Below, piece by piece: positions 26,456 through 33,974 of a stretch of DNA of 56,439 nt. Positions within the stretch are counted from its first letter, which is position 1, and each line of letters opens with the position of its first letter. The translations under genes were made by a program, and so were the position numbers. This DNA comes from Allgaiera indica (GTDB lineage Bacteria > Pseudomonadota > Alphaproteobacteria > Rhodobacterales > Rhodobacteraceae), in NCBI RefSeq assembly GCF_900106675.1, contig NZ_FNOB01000024.1, positions 1 through 56,439 of the forward strand, given 5' to 3'. The notes below the pieces were generated by a model. That model had not been told where the DNA came from and made no database searches. It saw only the letters and a list, made by a program, of their open reading frames with translations.

Positions 26456-26500
26456 CCCGTCTCAGCGCTCTGTGAGAAGAGCCTAAAACGCGCAATGTGA

Positions 26501-26577
26501 AGTGATCGGTGGGGGGCCTGCCGATCTTGTGCCGGGGGACCGGCCCTTCGCAGAGGACCTCGAGGTCCGGCCTCTTC
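26501..26577 (+). ncRNA. Structured RNA element, copy B, in the leader of the ParB-methyltransferase gene
   Basis: This copy is homologous to the element at 25831-25910. Hairpins are GATCGG with CCGATC (26505-26527), GCCGG-GGGA-CCGGC (26532-26545) and GGACC-TCGA-GGTCC (26556-26569), with the same linkers CTTGTG and CCCTTCGC. Relative to copy A several stem positions differ on both sides, and pairing is kept. It ends 88 bases before the methyltransferase ATG. Confidence 0.55.
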
Positions 26578-26664
26578 CTGAAACAGCGCTAACCGGTTCG
26601 CCCGCACCGGCCACTTAGTTCCCGTCACGGCGAGCCGGCAGCGTGAAACTCGAAAGGCCTTAAT

Positions 26665-28020
26665 ATGGCAAACCTCAAACCCCTGCCGGAAAGCACCCGG
26701 CTGAAGATCGCCTATCGCAACATCAGCGACCTCGCTCCCTACGCGGGCAACGCCCGCACCCACAGCGACAAGCAGATCGCCCAGATTGCAGCATCGATGC
26801 GTCAGTTCGGCTTCACCAACCCGGTGCTGATCGACGACGAGGGCGGCATCGTCGCAGGCCACGGCCGTGTGGCCGCGGCCAAGCAGCTCGGTATCACCGA
26901 GGTCCCGACCATCGCGCTCGGCCATCTGACGGCGGCGGAGCGCCGCGCCTATGTCATTGCTGACAACCGCCTGGCCGAACTGGCCGGCTGGGATCGCGAG
27001 ATCCTGAAGATCGAGTTCCAGGCGCTGGCCGAACTGGAGCTCGACTTCGACTTGGAAATCACTGGCTTCGACACGGCCGAGCTCGACTTGCTGCTCGATG
27101 ATGAAGAGGCTGACGACGGCGCGGACCCGGCGGATGACGCGCCCGCGCCGGGGCCGGCGGTGACGCGGCCGGGCGATGTCTGGATCCTGGGCAAGCACCG
27201 CCTCGTCTGCGGCGATGCGCGCGCGGCCGAGACCTACGCCGCGCTGATGGGGGAAGAGCGCGCCCGCGCGGTCTTCACGGATCCGCCCTACAACGTGAAG
27301 ATCGACGGCCATGTCTGCGGCTCTGGTGGCGTCAAGCACCGCGAATTCGCCATGGCGTCCGGCGAAATGGACGCAGGCACGTTCACGGCCTTCTTGGAAG
27401 TCTCTCTCGGCGCCATGGCTGCGGTCAGCCACGATGGGGCGATCCACTTCACCTGCATGGACTGGCGCCACATGGCTGAGCTGCAGGCGGCCGGCACCAA
27501 GGTCTACAGCGAGCTGAAGAACCTCGTCGTTTGGGCCAAGACCAACGGCGGCATGGGCACCTTCTATCGCTCCCGTCATGAGCTGATCTATGTCTGGAAA
27601 GTGGGCACTGCGCCTCACACCAATACCTTCGGTCTCGGCGAATCCGGCCGTTATCGCACCAACGTCTGGGACTATCCGGGCGTGAACAGCTTCGGGGCCA
27701 ACCAGGCTGACTTGGCGCTGCATCCGACGGTGAAGCCGGTGGCGCTGGTGGCCGACGCTATCCGCGACGTGACGAAGCGCGGCGAGATCGTGCTCGACGG
27801 CTTCGGGGGCTCCGGCACGACGCTGATCGCGGCCGAGCGCACCGGGCGCGTAGCGCGGCTGGTGGAACTCGATCCGATCTACTGCGACGTGATCTGCCGC
27901 CGTTATGCGGCCCTGACGGGCGTGGAGCCAGCGCTGGAAGCCACTGGCGCGACCTTCGAGGAAGTGGCCGAGGCCCGAGCAGCAGAAGCTGCGGCGCCTG
28001 CGCAGGAGGCCGCAGAATGA
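26665..28020 (+). CDS. Prophage-type DNA methyltransferase with N-terminal ParB domain
   Basis: A 451-residue protein with two domains. Residues about 15-110 form a ParB/sulfiredoxin-like domain with GHGRVAAAKQLG. The rest is an amino-methyltransferase with DPPYNVK near residue 213 and the SAM motif DGFGGSGTTLIAAERTGR near 373, the order of beta-class N6-adenine/N4-cytosine enzymes. An Ala/Asp/Pro-rich linker joins the two. Such fusions are common in alphaproteobacterial prophages just before DUF5681 and terminase genes. The ATG at 26665 follows GAAAGG, and the stop overlaps the next ATG (ATGA). It probably modifies phage DNA against host restriction. The target sequence cannot be read. Confidence 0.9.
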   Translation: MANLKPLPESTRLKIAYRNISDLAPYAGNARTHSDKQIAQIAASMRQFGFTNPVLIDDEGGIVAGHGRVAAAKQLGITEVPTIALGHLTAAERRAYVIADNRLAELAGWDREILKIEFQALAELELDFDLEITGFDTAELDLLLDDEEADDGADPADDAPAPGPAVTRPGDVWILGKHRLVCGDARAAETYAALMGEERARAVFTDPPYNVKIDGHVCGSGGVKHREFAMASGEMDAGTFTAFLEVSLGAMAAVSHDGAIHFTCMDWRHMAELQAAGTKVYSELKNLVVWAKTNGGMGTFYRSRHELIYVWKVGTAPHTNTFGLGESGRYRTNVWDYPGVNSFGANQADLALHPTVKPVALVADAIRDVTKRGEIVLDGFGGSGTTLIAAERTGRVARLVELDPIYCDVICRRYAALTGVEPALEATGATFEEVAEARAAEAAAPAQEAAE

Positions 28021-28400
28021 CCGAGAACACCAAGCAGCCGGCGGGGTATGCCAACCCGCCGGCGCAACATCGCTTCAAGAAGGGCAAGTCCGGCAATCCC
28101 CGCGGTCGCCCGCGCAAGCAAGCCGATCTCTGGAGCCACTTGGATCGGGTGCTGAACCGGAAAGTCAAGCTTCAGGGCAGCGAACAACAGATGCCGATCC
28201 GCGAGGCGCTGATCCGTCGGCTGCGGGAGCTGGCACTGGCTGGTGATCGCCGCGCCCTGGATCTCCAGCGCCGGATCCTGGTCGAAGCTGGCGAAAATAC
28301 ACACGATCTCGCCGACTCAGCGGAGCGGAAGCGAAAGATTGTGGAAGCGCTTCGCAAGTTGGGCGTGAAGGTAATCGAGAATGGAGGCGGTGATGCCTGA
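28017..28400 (+). CDS. DUF5681 family protein, first copy
   Basis: A 127-residue protein with the DUF5681 hallmark HRFKKGKSGNPRGRPRKQ near residue 18, followed by a helical region with REALIRRLRELALAGDRRAL. In prophages this family precedes the large terminase gene and is thought to be linked to packaging or small-terminase function, unproven. The ATG overlaps the methyltransferase stop, and the 3' end overlaps the second DUF5681 gene, so all three are coupled. Confidence 0.85.
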   Translation: MTENTKQPAGYANPPAQHRFKKGKSGNPRGRPRKQADLWSHLDRVLNRKVKLQGSEQQMPIREALIRRLRELALAGDRRALDLQRRILVEAGENTHDLADSAERKRKIVEALRKLGVKVIENGGGDA

Positions 28401-28791
28401 CGACCACGACATCGGCTATGGCAAGCCGCCAGAAGCTAACCGGTGGCAGAAGGGCCAGTCAGGCAACCCGAAAGGCCGCCCCAAGAGCCGCGCGGACCAT
28501 CTCCAGGATGCCGCAGCGATCCTGTCAGAGCCCGTGAACGCGCGGACCCCTGACGGAAGATCGGTGTCCCTCGCCGGGCTGGAAGCGGCTTATTTGGCGC
28601 TCTGCCGAAAAGGTTTGAAGGGGGAGGTGCCGGCCCTCATCAAGGCCATCACCATCATGTTGGAGGTCCAGCCTGCCTTCGAAGCCAAGGCCGCAGCCAA
28701 GCGCGAACAGCGAGAACGTCTCATCGCCCAACTCGAAAAACTTGGCCTGCCGACCGAGGGGCTGCGCAATCGGCCACTCGACGACGATTAA
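28393..28791 (+). CDS. DUF5681 family protein, second copy
   Basis: A 132-residue paralogue of the preceding gene, with NRWQKGQSGNPKGRPKSR near residue 16 and a different helical C-terminus (EAAYLALCRKGLKGEVPALI). The ATG at 28393 overlaps the first copy's stop; an in-frame ATG at 28381 is also possible. In intact prophages a terminase large subunit follows, but none follows here, so the packaging module ends abruptly at this gene. Confidence 0.83.
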   Translation: MPDDHDIGYGKPPEANRWQKGQSGNPKGRPKSRADHLQDAAAILSEPVNARTPDGRSVSLAGLEAAYLALCRKGLKGEVPALIKAITIMLEVQPAFEAKAAAKREQRERLIAQLEKLGLPTEGLRNRPLDDD

Positions 28792-28818
28792 GCCGGGAGT
28801 GCTTAGCGGGTCCCGAAA

Positions 28819-28839
28819 GGCCGCGGACAGGCCGCGGCC
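28819..28839 (+). terminator. Strong hairpin after the DUF5681 operon
   Basis: GGCCGCGG-ACAGG-CCGCGGCC is a perfect 8-bp GC stem located 28 bases after the DUF5681 stop. No T-run follows, so it is at best a factor-assisted terminator or a 3'-end stabiliser. The remaining gap to 29238 holds no gene that I can support. Confidence 0.35.
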
Positions 28840-29090
28840 GTACACCCCGCTCTATCCAAGGCCCACCTGCCGCCAGGGTGGCTACTACGCGGTCGCTGAT
28901 GGGCTTGATCTTGATGTTGCGCGCCGGCATGAGGGGCTTGTTCATTCAGCAGTTCGCGCGGGCTAAGGCCGCTTGGTCTAGGCGGACCGGTGCGGTCTAT
29001 TGGCCGCGCGCATCAGCATTGGGCGCGGAGCTGGATGCCGCTTAGCATAGACTCGAAACCCAATCTCCCTGATCCTCGCGCTCTGGCAAC

Positions 29091-29111
29091 CATGCCAAAA
29101 TTTGACACCCT
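29091..29111. promoter_or_regulatory. Shared operator-like motif, site 1 (before yhaO-like gene)
   Basis: This site consists of C-A-TGCCA, then AAATT, then TGACACCCT. It matches 17 of 21 positions with the site just upstream of the WYL regulator (40955-40975) and shares TTGACACCC with a third site at 41432. The core is an imperfect dyad TGnCA-N5-TGACA. TTGACA could also serve as a -35 box, but no good -10 box follows at 17 bases. It lies 127 bases before the YhaO-like start. Confidence 0.5.
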
Positions 29112-29238
29112 TTGCGCATAAACTTGGTCTTATGGCTAAGGGTAGATTCGTGCTGCGCGGTGCAAAGAAATCGCAGAGGGTGAGCGCCAAGCCGCTATCG
29201 CGCGCGACTTGTATGTTGGCATTAATGGGAGAAGATGG

Positions 29239-30477
29239 TTGATCAAGATTTTGCACACGGCCGACGTTCATCTAGACTCCCCGCTGACGTCCCTGGCGCT
29301 GCGCGATGAAACCTTGCGCGCAAGCATCCAGTCCGCAACGCGGTCAGCCTTCATTCGGATCGTCGACACGGCGCTTGCTGAGGGCGTTGCCGCCCTGCTG
29401 ATCACCGGGGACCTTTACGACGGGGCGCAGCGCAGCGCGAAGACGGCGGCCTTTCTCACAGGGCAGCTCGAAAGACTTCGGGCGGCCGGGATTCCGGTTT
29501 TCTATATCAAGGGCAATCACGACGCCGAAAACCCGATCACCGGCGAAGTCGCTCTCCCCTACAATGTCCACGTCTTTGACGGGCGGGGCGGCAAGGTGCA
29601 GCTGGCAGGCGCGGATGTTTGGATCCACGGCGTGAGCTTCAACGGGAAACACGCTCCGGACAGCCTTCTCGGTAAGTTCGGCGCACCCGTTTCGGGTGCC
29701 GTCAACATTGCGATGTTGCACACGTCCTTGGCCGGTGCAGCCGGGCACGACAACTACGCCCCCTGTTCCGTGGCCGATCTTGCCACGCTGGGCTTCGACT
29801 ATTGGGCCCTGGGCCATGTACATAAACGGCAGGTGCACAGCGAGGCGCCCTGGGTCGTCATGCCAGGGATTCCGCAGGGCCGAGATATTGGCGAGGCGGG
29901 CCCCAAAACCGCCACGCTCTTGTCGATCGATAAAGGGGGCATTGCCGTCGAAGAGGTGCCCACCTCCGTCGTTTCATTCTTTGGTCACAGCATCGATGTT
30001 TCCGGGGCCGAGAATGATGATGAGATCCGCCAGCGGATCCGCAGCAGTCTCCATGCCCCGATCGAAGGCTTGAGGCCCGATGACGATGCCATTCTGCGGT
30101 TGACACTCAAGGGGCGGACGGTTCGGCATTGGCAGATCCTGCGTGACCGGGACATCTGGGGCGAAACTGTCTCGCAAATCGCCGAAGAAACCGGACGTCT
30201 TTGGATTGAGAAACTCAGCTTCGCGCTTGAGGCGCCCGGCACAGCGGCCGATACCAGTGCCGCCGAAGAGCTCGGCGGCCTTATGGCGCAGATCGTCTCA
30301 GAAGACGGGTTCGCGGCGCAGGCGCTGGCGGAAGTCGACGAAGTGCTATCGCAGCTTCCAGCGGCCCGGCGCGCGGCGCTGCTATCGGACGAGGCGGCGC
30401 TCTCTGCCCTGACCAAGATGCTTGCCGAGGCCGGGTCCGAGCATCTCTTTGCCTTGATGAAGGGAGCTTCGGAATGA
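29239..30477 (+). CDS. yhaO: SbcD/YhaO-like metallophosphoesterase nuclease
   Basis: A 412-residue calcineurin-like phosphoesterase. Metal-binding motifs appear in order: LHTADVHLDSPL (5-16), ITGDLYDG near 55, IKGNHDAE near 88 and the pair LHT and GHVHK near 160-190. This is the signature of Mre11/SbcD/YhaO DNA exonucleases, which work with an SMC-like ATPase. That partner is the next gene, overlapping by four bases (ATGA). I chose the TTG at 29239 because GGGAGAAG sits just upstream; an earlier TTG at 29209 lacks one. The family acts at DNA ends. Its position in a defence island and the operator-like site upstream suggest a specialised role beside the later genes. Confidence 0.86.
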   Translation: MIKILHTADVHLDSPLTSLALRDETLRASIQSATRSAFIRIVDTALAEGVAALLITGDLYDGAQRSAKTAAFLTGQLERLRAAGIPVFYIKGNHDAENPITGEVALPYNVHVFDGRGGKVQLAGADVWIHGVSFNGKHAPDSLLGKFGAPVSGAVNIAMLHTSLAGAAGHDNYAPCSVADLATLGFDYWALGHVHKRQVHSEAPWVVMPGIPQGRDIGEAGPKTATLLSIDKGGIAVEEVPTSVVSFFGHSIDVSGAENDDEIRQRIRSSLHAPIEGLRPDDDAILRLTLKGRTVRHWQILRDRDIWGETVSQIAEETGRLWIEKLSFALEAPGTAADTSAAEELGGLMAQIVSEDGFAAQALAEVDEVLSQLPAARRAALLSDEAALSALTKMLAEAGSEHLFALMKGASE

Positions 30478-33400
30478 TGCGGCTTCGACAGCTCGACCTG
30501 GAACTCTTTGGCGGTTTCAGCGGCAAACGCTTCGATTTCGGGCCCAGACGCGATGCCGGTACTCCGGATTTTCACGTGATCTACGGGCCGAACGAAGCCG
30601 GCAAGACCACGACGATGGAAGGCTATCTCCGGCTTCTCTACGGGTTCCCCCACCGGGAGCCGTATGACTTCCTGCATCAGCGCAAAAACCTTCGGGTGTC
30701 CGGTCTGCTGGATATCGACTGCACAGAGACGGCCTTCACGCGGCTGCCAACCCGCGATCCGTCGCTTCGCGACGCCCATGGCCAGGAGCTGCCCAACAAC
30801 GCGCTGCAAGCCCATCTCAGCGGCCTTTCCGAGGATGACTACCGCAACCTCCTGTGTCTGGACGATCTGACCATCGAAAAGGGCGGTGAAGAGATCACCA
30901 AGGCCAAGGGTGATATTGGGCGCCTACTGTTTTCTGCGGCGGCCGGGATCAGCGAGCTTTCCGAGGTGCTCGATCGTGTCCGGGAAGAGGCCGACAGCCT
31001 CTATCGCAAGCGGGCGAGCACAACCCGTCTCGCGACTCTGAAAAAAGAACATGCCGAGGTCGAGAGGCAGATCCGGGACCTCGACGTGTCGGCCGCGCAA
31101 TATCGTGGGCTTAAAAAGGCGGCCGACGACGCTCTAGCTGATGAAGCCCACGTCTCCGAGCGCCGCAAGGCGCTCTTTGCGGCCAAGGCCCAGTTGGATG
31201 CCAGGGGAAAAGCTCTGCCTTTGTTCTCTGAGATCGATGAGCTCGACGAAAAGCTGGCGCCCTTTAGCAGCTGGCCAGCGCAGCTAGACATCGACCCCGA
31301 AGAGTTGGTCCGGATGCTGACTGCTCAAGCCAAGGCCCAGAACGACGCCAAGAACCTCGGTGAAGAACTCTGCGAATTGCAGGGGGAGTTGGCGGCGATT
31401 GAACTTCATCCTGAACATCTTGCTCTGTCTCGGGAACTCGCCGAACTGGATGCCCTAAGGAGCCGGTATGCAACCGCCGACCTCGACCTGGATCGGCGCC
31501 GCACGGCGCTTGCTGAGGTTCTCGACGACATGCAAGTTGCAGCCCGAGATCTTGAGGCGCCCGCAGGCGTCGATCCCAAAGCCATGGTTCTATCGTCTGC
31601 CGCACTATCCGAACTTGAACAGGCACGCGAGCGGGTGCGCGAGGCCGAAAGTTCGGTCAAGCGTGAGCGTGATGAGGTGGCTGAGCTGGACGAAAGGATC
31701 GAGGCGGCCAAGGGACAGCTCGACACGCTTGGCGCCGAGGGGGCTTCCGCGGCCGATCTGGAGGACGTCTTTGAGCGTTTTGATGTCGACGCGCTCTCCG
31801 GGCGCCATGCTGCAGCATCCGAGGCCGTGAAGACGGCGCGTCGACATGCCCGCGGCGCTTTGGACGCACTCACCATCAAGGGGCAGAGCTTTGCTGACCT
31901 TCCCAGCTGCCCTCTGGTCCTGGAGGAAGCCGAAGCGCTTCTGGCCGAGGTGCAAGACTTCACCCGTCGACATGAGGCTGCGGGCCAGGAGCTTGAGAAG
32001 GCCGAGGGAGAACTCTCGGAGCGTGAGGCGCGGATCGCCCGGATCAAAGCGATGGACGGGCTGATCGACGACGAGGAGGCGGGGCACCTCAGGGCCGGCC
32101 GCGATGACCTGTGGAAGGCGCATCGGATCAGCCTGACGGAGGAGACTGCAGTGGACTTCGAGGGTGCGATGGCGCGTGTGGACAGCGCCATGGATCTGCG
32201 TCTCTCGCGGGCCGCAGACCTCGGCACATTGCGACAATTCGAACAGGATGTTGCAGCCTTGGAGGCCCGTGTAAATTTGGCTGATAAGCAGGTCAAAGCG
32301 CTGGCTGGGAAACAAAAGGCGGCGTTGGAAAGTCTGTCGGCCGCCGCGAAACAGGCCGGCATCAGCGAACCGATCTCACCGGAGGCGTTCGTTGGGTGGC
32401 TAAGGAAACTTGAAACTGCGGTGCAGGCCGGGGCCGAACTGTGCCGTCTTCAAGGTGACCATCGTGAGACCTTCGAAAGGGCAGAGAGGCTGAGCGCGGC
32501 ACTGGCACCTCTCTCGCGCCGCGACGCGCCCGACTTCGAGGCTCTTGTTGCCGACGCGAAATCCATCCTTGCGGCGCAGCGCACTCATCAAGAAAAGCTA
32601 CATGCCGCCAAATCAGGCCTGGACCAGCTGAAGCGCGACCGGACGAAGCGGACCGGTAGGCTTGCAGGTCTGGAAGAAGATGCCTCAGCCGGGCGCCGTG
32701 ATTGGCTGGCGCAGCTCGCAGGTGCCCTGCCGGCAGACTTGAACGCCAAGCCTCTGGAGGCTTCTCTGCAGCCGCTCCATGATTTGCGTGAGCACGACAA
32801 GGAGCGCGTGGCGCTAGTGCGTCAGGTGTCGGCCATGGAAGAGGATCAGACCCGGTTCGCCGAGAGTGTGCGGAAATTGCTCGAACAGGTTGGCGCGGGT
32901 GCCACGGATGCGCCCCTTGCGGATTATGACGCGCTGAAGGGGCTATTGGAGGCGGCGACTAGCGCCGAAGACATGTCGCGCGAGCTGAACGAACGGATCA
33001 AAGGTCTAGAGCAGGCGCTGGTCGACGCCAGGGAAGTTCTGGAAGGCATCGATCTTGCCGTCACGGGAATGGCGGTGCTGTTTCCGGATGGCGTTGATAC
33101 CGGCTCGTTGGAAGCCCTGCGGAAGGCTGTCAGCACCGCTGCCGGTGTCATCGCGGATCGGGGCAAACGCGCGGGCCTAGAACGAGAACTGCTGTCGCTC
33201 CTCGATCTCCAGAGCCTCGAGGAGGTGCGTTCTGTTCTGGAAGGGGTGACCCAAGCCGGTTTGGGCGCTCAGCTGGACGAGGTCAGCGCCGACTTGGAAA
33301 GTGTTGAGGGCCTCTACAAGAGCGCCATCGAGGCGCGGACCACCGCCGAACGCGATCTACGTGCCATTGGGGGGGATGCGGATGTTGCGCTACTGGTCGA

Positions 33401-33923
33401 GAAAAAGGCGACGCTGGAACTCGAAATGCAGGAAGCGGCACTCCGACATCTCGAACTAAGTCTGGGCCACCGCCTCGCTGAAACAGCAATCCGCCGGTAT
33501 CGCGACGCACATCGCAGCGCAATGATGCAGGCCACGGAGACCGCTTTTGCAGAGCTGACGAACGGTGCCTATTCAAAGCTCCAGACCCAGATCGACGGAG
33601 CCTCGGAAACCCTGTTGGCGCTGGACGCCGGTGGGATGGCGAAGCAGGCGCAGGACATGTCCAAAGGCACCCGCTTTCAGCTTTACCTCGCCTTGCGCGC
33701 TGCGGCCTATGAGCAACTCGCCGATCAAGGCGCGTCATTGCCGTTCTTCTGCGACGACATTTTCGAGACCTTTGACGAGGAACGAACTCGCTCAGCGTGC
33801 CGCGTCATGGAGCGGGTCGGTAGGCGTGGACAGGCGATCTATCTCACCCATCATCAGCATGTCGTCGATATTGCCCGTGAGGTCTGCGGGGAGGCCGTGC
33901 AAATCCACAGCATTGCAGACTAG
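30474..33923 (+). CDS. yhaN: SbcC/YhaN-like SMC ATPase
   Basis: A 1149-residue SMC-like ATPase. The N-terminal YhaN-type AAA domain has Walker A IYGPNEAGKTTTMEGYLRL near residue 36. Very long coiled coils follow from about 200 to 1000. The C-terminal lobe has KGTRFQLYLALRAA as the signature helix and FFCDDIFETFDEERT as Walker B near 1085. No CxxC zinc hook is seen, as is usual for YhaN. It would gate the nuclease activity of the YhaO-like partner with ATP. The start codon overlaps the partner's stop. It ends with TAG, 51 bases before the convergent end of the giant helicase gene. Confidence 0.87.
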   Translation: MMRLRQLDLELFGGFSGKRFDFGPRRDAGTPDFHVIYGPNEAGKTTTMEGYLRLLYGFPHREPYDFLHQRKNLRVSGLLDIDCTETAFTRLPTRDPSLRDAHGQELPNNALQAHLSGLSEDDYRNLLCLDDLTIEKGGEEITKAKGDIGRLLFSAAAGISELSEVLDRVREEADSLYRKRASTTRLATLKKEHAEVERQIRDLDVSAAQYRGLKKAADDALADEAHVSERRKALFAAKAQLDARGKALPLFSEIDELDEKLAPFSSWPAQLDIDPEELVRMLTAQAKAQNDAKNLGEELCELQGELAAIELHPEHLALSRELAELDALRSRYATADLDLDRRRTALAEVLDDMQVAARDLEAPAGVDPKAMVLSSAALSELEQARERVREAESSVKRERDEVAELDERIEAAKGQLDTLGAEGASAADLEDVFERFDVDALSGRHAAASEAVKTARRHARGALDALTIKGQSFADLPSCPLVLEEAEALLAEVQDFTRRHEAAGQELEKAEGELSEREARIARIKAMDGLIDDEEAGHLRAGRDDLWKAHRISLTEETAVDFEGAMARVDSAMDLRLSRAADLGTLRQFEQDVAALEARVNLADKQVKALAGKQKAALESLSAAAKQAGISEPISPEAFVGWLRKLETAVQAGAELCRLQGDHRETFERAERLSAALAPLSRRDAPDFEALVADAKSILAAQRTHQEKLHAAKSGLDQLKRDRTKRTGRLAGLEEDASAGRRDWLAQLAGALPADLNAKPLEASLQPLHDLREHDKERVALVRQVSAMEEDQTRFAESVRKLLEQVGAGATDAPLADYDALKGLLEAATSAEDMSRELNERIKGLEQALVDAREVLEGIDLAVTGMAVLFPDGVDTGSLEALRKAVSTAAGVIADRGKRAGLERELLSLLDLQSLEEVRSVLEGVTQAGLGAQLDEVSADLESVEGLYKSAIEARTTAERDLRAIGGDADVALLVEKKATLELEMQEAALRHLELSLGHRLAETAIRRYRDAHRSAMMQATETAFAELTNGAYSKLQTQIDGASETLLALDAGGMAKQAQDMSKGTRFQLYLALRAAAYEQLADQGASLPFFCDDIFETFDEERTRSACRVMERVGRRGQAIYLTHHQHVVDIAREVCGEAVQIHSIAD

Positions 33924-33974
33924 CGCCGATCCCTAGGGTTTGAAGCGGGTGCGTTTCCGCCGGGAAGAAGCCGT

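Noticed and set aside
26305-27723. A 472-codon open frame on the minus strand opposite the ParB-methyltransferase gene
   Set aside because: The plus strand encodes a clear methyltransferase with DPPY and SAM motifs. The antisense frame shows only the Arg/Val-rich composition expected from high-GC shadow frames.
28721-28945. A minus-strand frame beginning with a plausible small-protein N-terminus (MNKPLMPARNIKIK)
   Set aside because: Only the first 25 residues look protein-like. The frame then runs through the hairpin and into the antisense of the DUF5681 gene. At most it is a truncated prophage gene.
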